A DNA stretch of 64,000 nucleotides from Mesorhizobium amorphae (GCF_014843845.1 NZ_JHQS01000013.1:62001-126000), one strand, 5' to 3'. Positions 7,345 to 17,282 are shown, counted from the first letter of the stretch. Program-made: numbers and translations. The notes: generated from the letters alone by a model not told the origin.

Positions 7345-8358
7345 ATGCTGGAAAAATTCGAACGCTATCCGCTCACCTTTGGACCCACGCCCATCGAGAA
7401 GCTCGACCGCCTCGGCAAGCATCTAGGGGGAAAGGTGGAAATCTACGCCAAACGCGAGGACTGCAACTCCGGTCTCGCGTTCGGCGGAAACAAGCTGCGC
7501 AAGCTCGAATACATCATCCCCGACGCGATCGCGTCAAATGCCGATACGCTTGTCTCCATTGGCGGCGTGCAGTCCAACCACACGCGGATGGTCGCCGCGG
7601 TCGCCGCCAAGATCGGCATGAAATGTCTCCTGGTTCAGGAGAGCTGGGTACCCCATGAGGATGCCGTCTACGACCGGGTCGGCAACATTCTTTTGAGCCG
7701 CATCATGGGCGCAGAGGTGCGCCTGGTCGACGAGGGCTTTGACATCGGCATCCGCCGCAGTTGGGAACAAGCGCTCGATGAGGTCAAATCAAGGGGCGGC
7801 AGGCCCTATGCGATACCAGCCGGAGCGTCTGTTCACCCGAATGGAGGCCTCGGCTATGTGGGATTCGCGGAGGAAGTGCGGGCTCAGGAGAAACAGCTTG
7901 GGTTTACCTTCGACTACATCGTCGTTTGCACAGTCACAGGTTCAACGCATGCCGGCATGCTCGTCGGATTTGCCAAGGACGGTCGACAGCGCAATGTGAT
8001 CGGTATCGATGCCTCCGCGACCCCCGCGAGAACCAAGGCACAGGTGCTTAGCATTGCCCAAGATACAGCGACGCTCGTAGATCTCGGAACCGAACTCGTC
8101 GAGGATGAGGTGGTGTTGCTCGAGGACTACGCGCACCCGCTTTATGGCATTCCGTCCGAGGGAACCAAGGAGGCCATCCGCCTGTGTGCGCGGCTCGAGG
8201 GTATGATTACCGATCCCGTCTACGAGGGCAAATCGATGCAAGGGATGATCGACCTCGTCCAGAAAGGCTTCTTTCCGGAGGGGGCGAGGGTCCTCTACGC
8301 GCATCTCGGCGGCGCGCCGGCGATCAACGGTTACGGCTACACCTTTCGCAATGGCTGA
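7345..8358 (+). CDS. acdS: 1-aminocyclopropane-1-carboxylate (ACC) deaminase
   Basis: A PLP-dependent cytoplasmic enzyme converting the ethylene precursor ACC to 2-oxobutyrate and ammonia, which lowers plant ethylene and favours nodulation. It has 337 residues, one fewer than the Pseudomonas enzyme, and all landmarks are present: [11 protein letters not shown] at the N-terminus, PLP lysine K50 in [11 protein letters not shown]77 in QSNHTR, and the Tyr-Glu pair in DPVYEGKSM near 293-294 that separates ACC deaminase from D-cysteine desulfhydrase. GGAGAG precedes the ATG. On Mesorhizobium symbiosis islands acdS is known to be NifA-dependent; I could not find a convincing NifA/sigma-54 site immediately upstream here. 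Confidence 0.96.
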   Translation: MLEKFERYPLTFGPTPIEKLDRLGKHLGGKVEIYAKREDCNSGLAFGGNKLRKLEYIIPDAIASNADTLVSIGGVQSNHTRMVAAVAAKIGMKCLLVQESWVPHEDAVYDRVGNILLSRIMGAEVRLVDEGFDIGIRRSWEQALDEVKSRGGRPYAIPAGASVHPNGGLGYVGFAEEVRAQEKQLGFTFDYIVVCTVTGSTHAGMLVGFAKDGRQRNVIGIDASATPARTKAQVLSIAQDTATLVDLGTELVEDEVVLLEDYAHPLYGIPSEGTKEAIRLCARLEGMITDPVYEGKSMQGMIDLVQKGFFPEGARVLYAHLGGAPAINGYGYTFRNG

Positions 8359-8575
8359 CGCTCGACAGATTGCGATTGCGCCGCCCTGCCATGCAAGCGA
8401 TGCGCTCCAAGTTCGTTTGATGGTCCGCTTGGCAAATTGAGGAAGCCGGCTGTTGACTGCTGTCAAGGCGAAGATGGCCGAGTTTATTCGGAACGTCTTA
8501 ACCGGCGGTGTCAAGAAAGCCAAAGGACACCATTCTGGACGTTATGCAGGACCAGAGAAGTGGGAGTCATAACAG

Positions 8576-9418
8576 GTGATTTTACCGGAACTGCGCTCTG
8601 CTATCCCAGCAGGCAGAGTTTTGGAGATAACGACGACCACAGGATGCATCGTCGGATGTTCATATTGTCCGCAGGACAAGTTCGCGGATCGGCAAAGAAA
8701 AGTATATCATTCCAAGCATCTTAGTCTTGAAGATTACAAGCGCTGTCTGGCGCGCGTACCAACTTCCGTCGACATTAGTTTTGCGGGGTGCTCCGAGCCT
8801 TGGCTCAATCCGGACTGCACCGAAATGGTCGAGCACGCTTCCGCCAGAGGCCACGGCATCAGGATTTTCACGACGCTTGTGGGAATGAAGGGGCGGGATC
8901 TACAACGCTTGCAAGCGCTGCGCTTGGGGGTATTCGTGGTCCATGTTTTTGATGATGGCGCCTACATGAATAGCCGCCTTGTCGGAGACAAGTATCGCGA
9001 TTTGGTTCGTCAACTCGTTGACGCGGACATCCCCTCGATTCGATTCGTGGTTTTGGGCGAGGCCCATCCCGATATCGTCGACATTATCCCTGCCGAAGCA
9101 CTAGTTCGCGCACGACCGGTAAGTAGCAGGGGTGGAAGCGTCGACCCTAAGATCGTTGAACCACGGCAGCCAGTCGTCGGAGCGCTGCTATGCGTGGACG
9201 AACGACAGTATCGGAATGTTCTTCTTCCAAACGGCGACGTTACGCTCTGCTCGATGGATTTTGAACGGCGTCACGTATTGGGCAACCTTCTATGCGACGA
9301 ATACGCCGATCTCTTTGAAAGCCCAGCTTTTTGCGAAATCGTTGATCGCATGAATGGAGCGGATGGCTTTCTGCTCTGTAGGATGTGCGAATATGCCGAT
9401 CCAAAGCACCGATGCTGA
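8576..9418 (+). CDS. Radical SAM protein with SPASM-like C-terminal cysteines
   Basis: The radical SAM cluster motif CIVGCSYC (C24, C28, C31) binds the catalytic [4Fe-4S] cluster. A C-terminal block with LLCVDERQYRN, DVTLCSMD, LGNLLCDEY and CRMCEYADPKHRC resembles the SPASM domain holding auxiliary clusters. Length is 280 residues. Start is GTG at 8576 with GGGAG 9 bases upstream. SPASM enzymes modify peptides or sugars, but nothing here identifies the substrate and there is no recognisable short precursor peptide next to it. It runs convergently towards noeL with a gap of about 100 bp. Its base composition is less GC-rich than acdS, hinting at separate acquisition. Confidence 0.8.
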   Translation: MILPELRSAIPAGRVLEITTTTGCIVGCSYCPQDKFADRQRKVYHSKHLSLEDYKRCLARVPTSVDISFAGCSEPWLNPDCTEMVEHASARGHGIRIFTTLVGMKGRDLQRLQALRLGVFVVHVFDDGAYMNSRLVGDKYRDLVRQLVDADIPSIRFVVLGEAHPDIVDIIPAEALVRARPVSSRGGSVDPKIVEPRQPVVGALLCVDERQYRNVLLPNGDVTLCSMDFERRHVLGNLLCDEYADLFESPAFCEIVDRMNGADGFLLCRMCEYADPKHRC

Positions 9419-9517
9419 CTGGATGCTGGCGGACCGCCTGAAAAGGCGGCCGGCGAATGCGGATTGCTTTGGACTGCAAATGCCTTTGCCGTCCGGCGAA
9501 ATCATTGTCTTTTCACG

Positions 9518-10579
9518 TCAAGCGAGCGTAATCCCGTAGGCGCGGCAGTCGGCCTCGACCATTTCCGAGACGAGCTCATCGAAAGTGGTCTTCGGCTTCC
9601 AATCAAGCTTGGTGGCCGCCTTGGAGGCATCACCGATCAGCAGGTCAACCTCGGTCGGGCGGAAATAACGCTTGTCTATCCGGATCAGCGCCTGGTTGCT
9701 CTTGCGGTCCCGGCCCACCTCGTCGACGCCTTTGCCCTCCCAGACGATCTCCTTCCCAGCCCGCCTGAAGGCAGCCTCGACAAAGCTGCGGACCGAATGC
9801 GTCTCGCCGGTCGCGAGCACAAAATCGTCAGGCTCGTGGTGCTGCAGGATGCGCCACATGCCCTCGACATAGTCGCGCGCCGAGCCCCAGTCACGCTTTG
9901 CCTCCAGATTTCCGAGATAAAGGCAGTCCTGCTTGCCGGCCATTATCGCAGCTACTGCACGCGTCACCTTGCGCGTGATGAATGTCTCGCCGCGCGTCGG
10001 TCCTTCGTGATTGAACAGAATCCCGTTGCTGGCATAGAGCCCGTATGCCTCACGGTAGTTCACCGTGATCCAGTAGGCGTAGAGCTTCGCCACCGCATAC
10101 GGCGATCGCGGATAAAACGGGGTAGTCTCCTCCTGCGGGACGCGCTGGACCGAACCGAAGAGTTCGGATGTGGAGGCCTGGTAAAACCGCGTCTTGTCCT
10201 CGAGGCGAAGAATGCGGATCGCTTCCAACAGCCGCAGCGTGCCGAGCGCATCGGCATTGGCCGTATATTCGGGGGTCTCGAACGAGACTTGCACGTGGCT
10301 TTGCGCAGCGAGATTGTAGATTTCGTCGGGCTGCGTCTCCTGCAGAAGACGGATCAGGTTTGTCGCATCCGTCATGTCCCCGTAATGCAGGACCATGTCG
10401 GGATGGTCCTCATGCGGGTCTTGATAGAGATGGTCGATACGCTGGGTATTCCCGATCAGCGAGGCCCGCCGCTTCAGGCCATGCACCATGTAGCCCTTCG
10501 AAAGCAGCAGTTCGGCAAGCAAAGCGCCGTCCTGGCCGGTGATACCTGTAATGAATGCCGTACGCCGGGGTGAACTCAT
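9518..10579 (-). CDS. noeL: GDP-mannose 4,6-dehydratase (Nod-factor fucosylation)
   Basis: Converts GDP-D-mannose to GDP-4-keto-6-deoxy-mannose, the first step to GDP-fucose. It is an extended SDR: the Rossmann motif [15 protein letters not shown] near the N-terminus, STSELFG, and the catalytic [10 protein letters not shown] (YxxxK). Start placed at [12 protein letters not shown] (10579); the frame is open upstream, but the upstream codons look like leader. Length 353 residues. A nod box on the same strand at 10841-10889 points at it, so the copy belongs to the NodD regulon, matching noeL in the nodZ-noeL-nolK fucosylation set. Neither nodZ nor nolK is in this window. An LPS/EPS fucose role would be the alternative if the nod box were inactive. 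Confidence 0.88.
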   Translation of the reverse strand: MSSPRRTAFITGITGQDGALLAELLLSKGYMVHGLKRRASLIGNTQRIDHLYQDPHEDHPDMVLHYGDMTDATNLIRLLQETQPDEIYNLAAQSHVQVSFETPEYTANADALGTLRLLEAIRILRLEDKTRFYQASTSELFGSVQRVPQEETTPFYPRSPYAVAKLYAYWITVNYREAYGLYASNGILFNHEGPTRGETFITRKVTRAVAAIMAGKQDCLYLGNLEAKRDWGSARDYVEGMWRILQHHEPDDFVLATGETHSVRSFVEAAFRRAGKEIVWEGKGVDEVGRDRKSNQALIRIDKRYFRPTEVDLLIGDASKAATKLDWKPKTTFDELVSEMVEADCRAYGITLA

Positions 10580-10840
10580 TTGTGATATTTCCGTGGATGA
10601 AGCATCTGGACAGGAATATTCAACGGCGCGCGCGAACGACTTACTGCGCAATCGCGGTGCAATCCGCGCTGTATGACCATCTTAGCTGAAATCTTTGCCT
10701 CGAGTGATGTTAAGAAGGCGTGCGGATTACATGAAGCGTCGTGTGCCGTCGGCATCAGATCCGCCTCCACCTTCCGCATGACGGGGAGAGACCTTCTTGT
10801 AGGCGTCGCCTTCCGAAGCGGCGTCTTTTCATGTCCTTTA

Positions 10841-10889
10841 CTCTTCGTAAAATCGATTGTTTCGATGCAATGCATCTACGGGATGGATA
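10841..10889 (-). promoter_or_regulatory. nod box upstream of noeL
   Basis: Read on the minus strand, the box begins TATCCAT, continues with GATG about 17 bases in, and contains the core ATCGAAACAATCGATTTTAC. This matches the consensus (YATCCAY ... ATCNAAACAATCRATTTTAC) almost perfectly; only the final CCAATC-type hexamer deviates (GAAGAG). It is the NodD binding site and lies 262 bp upstream of the noeL start with the same polarity. Confidence 0.9.
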
Positions 10890-11058
10890 CATGTTTCGGG
10901 GCCTTCGAACGCAGACTCCAAATAACTCAGGAGATCCGCGCGGCGCTGAGATGGCATTGCTTACTTCAGCCCGACAACCGCTGCATTGACCGAATGTCTC
11001 CCACTGGATTGCGTTCGACCTATGCGGCTCCGCCTCCACTCAGGGTCTTGCAGCACCG

Positions 11059-11259
11059 CTCAACGCAACGGCTAACCGCGACAGAGACTGGGAGACGCGG
11101 GCCGGCATCGTCGATCTGCGCATCCCCAAGCTCAGGAAGGGCTGATACTTCCCGAGTTTGCTGGAACAGCGCCGCACGGCCGAGAAAGCGCTGAAAGCCG
11201 TCATCAAAGAAGCCTACGCGCAAGGCATCTCGACACGCTCGGTTGACGACCTGGTCAAA
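11059..11259 (+). pseudogene. IS256-family (mutator) transposase fragment
   Basis: The frame from about 11074 reads RDWETRAGIVDLRIPKLRKG, stop, then [19 protein letters not shown] and [17 protein letters not shown], a hallmark internal stretch of IS256-type transposases. It has an in-frame TGA and lacks both ends and the DDE core. Confidence 0.75.
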
Positions 11260-11809
11260 AGGCCAAAAGGCGATAGGGATGGGCAGCAGCTCCATGGCAT
11301 GAAACCCATTCCATTCGTCTTGCTGCCGAAGGGACCTGCAACACCCAACATGCTGTGCTGTACGGTGGAAGCGCCTGTCACACATGAGCCGCCGTTGGGA
11401 CTCAGCTTTTGATATTATTGATTAGCAGGCGCCTTTCATGGGCGCCGAGCAGATGCGTCAACTACCAGATGCCGTAGTATCGACGCCTGCCCGAAAACTC
11501 TAGAACTGAGTTTGTTCCGACGAATTGACCGAGAGATATCGGTATGCAGAGCGACGTGGTGACGGTGGAGGCTTCGAAGTGCGTCTGTGCAGCAGTTGAG
11601 ATGCCGCCCATGCCCGGTCTCCATCGTATGGCGAAGCTTTTGAGGAGCATGTTGGAATGGCAGCAGATCTTTCGGAAAGTCGCCGACCGTCCAAACGTCC
11701 GTCCCGACTGTTCTGATCTTCTAGCTGAAACTGAAGAACAACCGAAACCAGCCAAACGCTTTAATCACCTCTCGTTTAACGCGACGTCTACATGCAGGGG
11801 AACTCAAAA
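11260..11809. other. Intergenic sequence before the EctB-like gene
   Basis: No gene recognised. A short GC stem (GGCGCC ... GGCGCC) occurs near 11427-11445. No convincing nod box, NifA site or sigma-54 element was seen. Confidence 0.4.
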
Positions 11810-13066
11810 ATGAACACCGGCGTTTTTACGGCTCATGAGTCTAACGTTCGTCGCTACGGGCGGTCGTTTCCCACGGTCTTTACAAGGGCCCTTGGGGCGA
11901 CAATCTGGGACGAGGGCGGTAAGCCCTTTATCGATTTCCTTGTAGGGTCCGGTGCGCTCAACTACGGACACAACAACCCGAATATTATTGCGCCAGCAAT
12001 TGAATATCTCGCCGGCGAGAACATCCTTCTGTCGCTTGACATGTATACAGTGGCGAAGCGTGACTTCATTGAAGCGTTCGTCCGTTCTATCCTGAGGCCC
12101 AGGGGCCTTTCCTACAAGATACAGTTTCCTGGGCCGACCGGCACAAACGCCAACGAAGCGGCGCTGGCGCTGGCGCGAAAATATACCGGCCGCTCGAGCG
12201 TCATGGCCTTCACGAATGCGTTCCACGGCATGTCACTCGGCTCTCTGGCGGTGTCGGGTTCAGCGTCAACCAGGGAGCTAGGCGGCGTTGCTCGCCACGA
12301 TGTGGTCCGTGTCCCCTATTACGGCTATCCGAGCCAAGCTTTCGATTCCGCCAGTTACATCGACTGGGTTTTGGGCGACCCTGGGAGCGGCATTGAAAAG
12401 CCCGCCGCAATCATTCTGGAGACCATCCAGGCAGAAGGCGGCATGAACGCCGCATCCGCAGCTTGGCTCACAGAGATTCAGCGCATTTGCCGTAAGCACG
12501 GCGTTGTTTTGATCGTCGACGACATTCAGGCAGGTGCGGGACGAACGGGCGATTTCTTCTCCTTCGAGTTCGCAAAAATCGAACCCGACATCGTGTGCCT
12601 TTCCAAATCCCTAAGCGGTTCAGGTAGTCCATTCTCCATTGTTCTTATTCGCCCCGACATGGACATATGGAATCCCGGAGAACATAGCGGGACCTTCAGA
12701 GGCAACAATTTCGCCTTCGTGACTGCGGGGGCCATGTGCAAAATGTGGTCCGACAGGCAATTTACTGCAGGCGTCGAGCGGACAGCCATCAAGCTGCAAG
12801 GACACCTTGACCGCCTCGTCGCGAAGTTTCCCAAGTGCATCGCACAAAAGCGCGGCCGTGGCCTGATGGCCGGCCTCAAGTGCCGTTCACAGGCCGACGT
12901 CGGGCGTGTGCACGATGTCGCGTTCGAAAATGGCCTGCTGATTGAATCTTCAGGGCCAAGTCGCGACGTCATCAAAGTCCTGCCGCCGATAACCATCACC
13001 GATGTCGAACTCGATCATGGCATCGCTATCCTTGATCACGCACTACAGGAGCAAGCCAATGCCTAA
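11810..13066 (+). CDS. EctB-like class III aminotransferase (diaminobutyrate type)
   Basis: A fold-type I PLP aminotransferase of 418 residues, closest in pattern to L-2,4-diaminobutyrate:2-oxoglutarate aminotransferase (EctB). The family start (FTAHESNVRRYGRSFPTVF), FPGPTGTNANEAALALARKYTG, the DDIQAGAGRTGDFFSFE aspartate motif and the PLP lysine K266 in CLSKSLSG are all present. The loop after the Lys reads SGSGSPFS where EctB commonly has SGYGLPLA. Start at 11810 (MNTGVF) follows AGGGGAAC. There is no ectA or ectC, so ectoine synthesis is unlikely. The gene overlaps a 2OG-Fe(II) oxygenase by 8 bases, suggesting a two-step pathway in which diaminobutyrate or a related diamine is made and oxidised. 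Confidence 0.82.
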   Translation: MNTGVFTAHESNVRRYGRSFPTVFTRALGATIWDEGGKPFIDFLVGSGALNYGHNNPNIIAPAIEYLAGENILLSLDMYTVAKRDFIEAFVRSILRPRGLSYKIQFPGPTGTNANEAALALARKYTGRSSVMAFTNAFHGMSLGSLAVSGSASTRELGGVARHDVVRVPYYGYPSQAFDSASYIDWVLGDPGSGIEKPAAIILETIQAEGGMNAASAAWLTEIQRICRKHGVVLIVDDIQAGAGRTGDFFSFEFAKIEPDIVCLSKSLSGSGSPFSIVLIRPDMDIWNPGEHSGTFRGNNFAFVTAGAMCKMWSDRQFTAGVERTAIKLQGHLDRLVAKFPKCIAQKRGRGLMAGLKCRSQADVGRVHDVAFENGLLIESSGPSRDVIKVLPPITITDVELDHGIAILDHALQEQANA

Positions 13067-13898
13067 CCCGGTATCTCAAGTGCCAGCTATCTCGCCTGTT
13101 GCGGTCAGAGAGCGAACCGGCTCGATCAGCGCTGCGGAGATCATCTCAGTCCTGAAAGGTGAGATCACTGCTCTGCACATCAAGCAGGCCTTCAGCACCG
13201 AAATAGCCGAGGAGATCACCGCGAACTTCAGTGGCAGTCCCGGTCTCAAGGAGCGCAAGGATGGGGTGCCCGGACAATATGTCGGCGCTTCCCATTACAG
13301 GAAGGATGCAGCGACCTATTTCGTAGAGGCGGAAACTGCGCGACCGTACGTCGACGCCCTTTTTGGCAATCTGGTTGATCCGGTCCGCGGATTGTTCGAT
13401 GCGTTGAAGCGCGAGCTTCACAACCAGGGCATTGAATTGCGGCTGGCCCGTTCGGAGCACGGTCAGGCTAATGTTTGTCGCGCTCTCAGTTGGTCTGGCA
13501 GTGGCACGTTTTCCTTGGACCCCCACGACGATGTCGCTCAAGTCCTATGTGCTGGGAACGATTACGAGATTTCTGCAGTGGCCAACAACACCGTCGCGGC
13601 GCTCAACTTCTATCCCAGCATGGCCGAGGAAGGTGGCAATCTGCGACTCTGGAGCCACAAGCCGACAGTCACCGACCGAAAATCGCAGGGTGTGGAGACC
13701 ACGGGCTATCCCTATTCGGCAGCCTATCTCGAGGCCGTTCCTTGTCGCGACTTCCAGCTCAGGGCCGGGGATATCGCCTTGATCGACGGAGGTTTCGTTC
13801 ACGGGGTCACCGGCCAATCAGGCACCGGAAAGCGTCGCGTGCTGCTGAACAGCTTTTTCGGGTTTGCGCGGCCGGACCTTGTTCTCTGGTGGACCTGA
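13059..13898 (+). CDS. 2-oxoglutarate/Fe(II)-dependent oxygenase
   Basis: A cupin-fold oxygenase of 279 residues. The iron triad is visible as H156-x-D158 in DPHDD and H248 in GGFVHGV, with a following arginine in KRRVLLNSFFGF that should bind 2-oxoglutarate. Start chosen at MPNPVSQVPA (13059), whose ATG overlaps the end of the EctB-like gene (8-base overlap), implying translational coupling. The likely role is hydroxylation of an amino acid or of the product of the upstream aminotransferase; the substrate cannot be read from sequence. Confidence 0.82.
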   Translation: MPNPVSQVPAISPVAVRERTGSISAAEIISVLKGEITALHIKQAFSTEIAEEITANFSGSPGLKERKDGVPGQYVGASHYRKDAATYFVEAETARPYVDALFGNLVDPVRGLFDALKRELHNQGIELRLARSEHGQANVCRALSWSGSGTFSLDPHDDVAQVLCAGNDYEISAVANNTVAALNFYPSMAEEGGNLRLWSHKPTVTDRKSQGVETTGYPYSAAYLEAVPCRDFQLRAGDIALIDGGFVHGVTGQSGTGKRRVLLNSFFGFARPDLVLWWT

Positions 13899-13965
13899 AG
13901 TTGGATGTCGCAACGACTGACCGGCTTCCGCGCGCAGTTAAGGCGGCAACAACTTTCGTAACGGG

Positions 13966-16149
13966 TGACCTGCCACCTGTAATTTCCTCCAGTTGGGATT
14001 AGAGTCCGGCCTGGGGCTGATGAAGAGAAAGCGGTTTACGGAATAGCAGATCATCGCGGTTTTGCGCGAGCACGCGCCAAGCGCGAAGCCGTCACGAATC
14101 TGCGGGGTCGCCGTGGGTCGGAACGGCGGGCCTGTTCGATCATCACCGCTGACGGCAAGATGATCCGCTTCCGGGTCCCGTCGGCCTCCTGAGACGGAGC
14201 TGCGTGGCCGGCTGCGCGACCTGCCCAGCGAGCGCCGGCGCTTCAGCTATCGTCGGCTGTTCATCCTGCTCATCCGCGAGGGCGAACCGTCGGGGATCAA
14301 GCTGGCGGTGCGCAAGCGGCCACGGCGACGGGTAGTCGGCCCACGGGCAGCGATCCTGGTCAAGACGCGGCCGAACGCGCGTTGTTCGCTGGATTTCGTG
14401 CACGACCAGTTCGCCTGCGTCCGGCGCTGCCGCGTGCTCAACACCGTCAACGATGTGACACGCAATTGCCTGTCCGCGATGCCCGACACTTCATTCACAG
14501 ACGCCTCCGCGTCGCGCGTGAACTGACGGAGTTGATCGACGGCCGCGGCAAGCCGGGCATGATCGTCTCCGACCATGGCAGCGAGTTCACCTCGAATGCT
14601 ATCCTCGTCTGGTCGAAGGATCATCGCGTGGGAAGGCATTACATCGCGCCGGGCAAGCCGATGCAGACGGATGTTGTAGAATAGCCCCTTCTTCTCATTC
14701 GGCAGCTTTTTCCACAGCCTTCGGCCTTTCCGGCCTCGTTCGCCATCGGGTCATCGGGAAGTCGCTGCTGCATAGGCAGCTTCCGCCTTCTCGACTCGGG
14801 ATCGTTCTTCGGCGCGCTTGGCCGGGATGTTGTAGTCGAAGGCGGTGCCGCGCCTGGCATGGCTGGTCGGGAGGCCGGCACGCAGCTCGACCGATCTGAA
14901 CTTGCGGGCGAGCAAGGCCGGCCGGGCCCAGATGAAGTCGGTATCCTTGCTCAGCATGTGCCAGATGATCATTGCAAGCTTGCGCGCGGTGGCGACGGCC
15001 GCGATGTGCTTCCCGCGGCGCGAGGCGATCCGCTTGTAGAAGGCGCGTAGAGGTCCTGGCGATCGCACGGCCGCCCATGCCGCCTCGACCAGCATCCCCC
15101 GCGCATGGCCGCGGCCCTGCTTCGTGATGCGGCCGTGATAGGCTGGCCCCTCACCGGACTGCCGCACGCTCGGATTGAGGCCAAGATAGGCGACGAGCCT
15201 CTGTGGATCGCTGAAGCGCCGTATGTCGCCGATTGCCGCGGCAACGCTTGCAGCCACCGTGACGTCGATGCCGGGCAACGTCATCAGGCGGCGGATTGTC
15301 GGATCCTGGAGGGCATGCACCGCGATATCCGCCTCGACCACCGTCAACGCCTCGTTGATCTGGTTAATCAAGCCGAGGTGGCGCTCGATGGCGGCGCGCT
15401 CATCCGCAGGCAATATTTGCCTCGTCAGCCATTTGCGCCCGCTGATCCCGACCAGGTTCCCATGCGGACACGGCGGGATCAGGTGGGCGTGGAGGATTGA
15501 CTGGATCAGGTTCTTCAGCCGCGAACGTTGGCGAACCAGCTGTGTCCGCCTGGTGCGACAAGACCTCCGCGGCTGGTGTATGTCCATGCCGATAATACGC
15601 ACGGTTCCCTCCATCGTTGGTCACGAACAGGGAGCCAGCGGGCAACACGACAAATACGGATCCGCGCTCGCAGCGCATCCGGGCGAGTCGTAGGGGCGGC
15701 CAGATAACGTGCTCGAACTCGCAGTTCATCTGCATACGACGGCCTGCCCGCACTTGCGTGCTCCCGGTGCCCCGTGGCCCGGATGCGCCAAGCTTAACGA
15801 AACCTGACGACCGAACAAACGATGGCACCGAGAACAACATGCGGATAACCGCTATGTCGAGACATTCAATGAACGGCGCGATGAGCTCCTGAACGAGAGC
15901 CCGTTCGTCGGCCTGGATCACGCCGAAGTGCTATCGCTAAATGGATGGAGGACTTCAACACTGCGAGGTCGCAATTCGCTCGGCTATCAGAACCCGGCGG
16001 CCTTTGCCGAAGTCATCGCCGTAACCGGCTCCGACACTGCGCTGATCGAAGGCTCCGCGCCTTCGCCGGTTGCTCAACGCGCGCCCTACGGCGTAACAGA
16101 AAGGGCCGAGACTCTAATCGCCGCCGGAGGAAGGTTCAGTGGTATGTCA
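13966..16149 (+). mobile_element. IS3-family element interrupted by an IS110-family element
   Basis: The left end TGACCTGCCAC (13966) also appears, inverted, at the end of a second copy at 60546; the right end is a degraded GTGGTATGTCA (16139-16149). OrfA starts at 14020 (MKRKRFTE, then a TAG). OrfB pieces are readable up to about 14665 (LTELIDGRGKPGMIVSDHGSEFTSNAI, HYIAPGKPMQ) and resume near 15840 (NRYVETFNERRRDELLNES ... SLGYQNPAAFAE). The gap holds an IS110 transposase on the opposite strand. Both elements are dead. The right end sits 8 bp beyond the luxR stop codon. Confidence 0.82.
14751..15614 (-). pseudogene. IS110-family transposase, internally deleted
   Basis: The frame keeps the C-terminal transposase domain (LMTLPGIDVTVAASVAAAIGDIRRF, YLGLNPSVRQSGEGPAYHGRITKQG, AVATARKLAMIIWHML). 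The N-terminal RuvC-like DEDD domain is collapsed: GMDIHQ is followed directly by RTRRTQLVRQRSRLKNLIQ, so most of the catalytic region is missing. It lies antisense inside the IS3 element. Confidence 0.82.
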
Positions 16150-16157
16150 GCCGCTTC

Positions 16158-17003
16158 TTACAATTCGATAATTCCGAAGTTTACGGCTTTTATAGCAGCG
16201 ACCGTTCTGCTCGCAGTATCCATTTTTCGCATTACGTTTTTTATATGGAAATTGACGGTGTTTACGGAAATTCCCAAAATTTTTCCTATTTCCCACGACG
16301 ATTTCCCTCTCGCTGTCCACAGAATACACTCCCTTTCTCTTAAAGAAAGGTCAGGAGCTTCCTCGCTGCCACTCGAATTCGCGAACTTCGCAACTCTCAT
16401 ATGGAAATGAAACGCGGCAAGCTCCAAGTATGTGACTGTTCTATTCTGGAATTCGCGGTCCCGGGGTTGAGCAAAGCTCATGATCGCAAAGTTGCCATCG
16501 GGGCCGTGCAATGGAACGCTGATGCCTGACCTTAAGCCGAACGTCGCAGCCTCATCGAAAACGCGCCGTTCGTCTTCAGTCGTGCTTGCATCGTTGTACA
16601 CCTCACTCCATCGAAAGGCGCCTGCGCGTTTTCGACCCGTCTTAATGATGGGGTCAATTCTATCATAGCTCATTTCGAAATAGCGCTCCTGCCATTCATC
16701 AGGATAATTCAGCATGACCTCTGGATCGCGTGGGACCGGCTTTGAAATTCTTTGGTCAGGTGTAAGGGAGCCATAAGAGATCCACGGGCAATCAAAATTC
16801 AGGGCAAATGCAGATAACAGGTCGAACAACTGCTCGGATTGAGCAACGCCATCAGTCTGGTCGAGAAATCGGGCGAATTCGACCGCAAACGCCTCCCCGG
16901 CTGCCGCCGGGAAATGCATCGACGGGACCAAATAAAACTGGTCTGACACTCTGGTTGCCAGCCCTCGAGGCTGAGGGACCGCAGTCATCGGCGGACGTTC
17001 CAT
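16158..17003 (-). CDS. LuxR-family quorum-sensing transcriptional regulator
   Basis: A 281-residue regulator with an N-terminal autoinducer-binding domain and a C-terminal LuxR HTH (LSLRERECILWTARGKSSWEIGKILGISVNTVNFHIKNVMRKM). Acyl-HSL pocket residues are recognisable: W and Y in CPWISYGSL and WQERYFEMSYDRIDP (with the D-P pair), W in FRWSEV, and G in FGLRSGIS. Start at 17003 (MERPPMTAV), with a second Met five codons in. No luxI-type synthase is in the window, so it is either an orphan or responds to a signal made elsewhere. It is transcribed away from the alpha-oxoamine synthase at 17797. Its promoter and first codons are duplicated at 33880-34058. Confidence 0.87.
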   Translation of the reverse strand: MERPPMTAVPQPRGLATRVSDQFYLVPSMHFPAAAGEAFAVEFARFLDQTDGVAQSEQLFDLLSAFALNFDCPWISYGSLTPDQRISKPVPRDPEVMLNYPDEWQERYFEMSYDRIDPIIKTGRKRAGAFRWSEVYNDASTTEDERRVFDEAATFGLRSGISVPLHGPDGNFAIMSFAQPRDREFQNRTVTYLELAAFHFHMRVAKFANSSGSEEAPDLSLRERECILWTARGKSSWEIGKILGISVNTVNFHIKNVMRKMDTASRTVAAIKAVNFGIIEL

Positions 17004-17110
17004 AGTCTCGGCTCCGCAGGCATCTTGCGCCGGATGTTGTCACTGGTGGACAAAGCTGCCGGCTGTAAGGCTGCAGCTCTGCGCGCCGTTCTCGGCCGGC
17101 ATCGCCAAAG
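16930..17110. repeat. luxR 5' region, copy 1 (R1)
   Basis: The luxR start and upstream bases (for example GACCGCAGTCATCGGCGGAC and the tract GGCTGTAAGGCTGCAGCTCT) recur in the same orientation at about 33880-34058. Confidence 0.8.
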
Positions 17111-17154
17111 CTGTAACACGTCCGCGCGGCGCGTTAGATTATCATTGAGTTAAA

Positions 17155-17282
17155 TGTGAGTTACGAAAGCCTCTCTGAAGTTATAACCTCATAAATAACT
17201 TCTTTCACAAATTGATCTCGCATATCATGTTAATGTCTGCACGCGTTCTCCAGACTACGTCAGTTGGCCGGCGTGCCGCCGT
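17155..17282. repeat. AT-rich upstream segment, copy 1 (R2)
   Basis: From TTACGAAAGC through an AT-rich stretch to GCGTTCTCCAGACTACGTCA; a diverged copy lies at about 38430-38566. In copy 1 it directly follows R1. Confidence 0.7.

Noticed and set aside
9464..10573. 369-codon plus-strand frame opposite noeL
   Set aside because: Shadow of the GDP-mannose dehydratase; no protein-family features.
10673..11194. 173-codon plus-strand frame over the nod box region
   Set aside because: Antisense to the nod box/noeL leader and continues into an IS256 relic; no family pattern.
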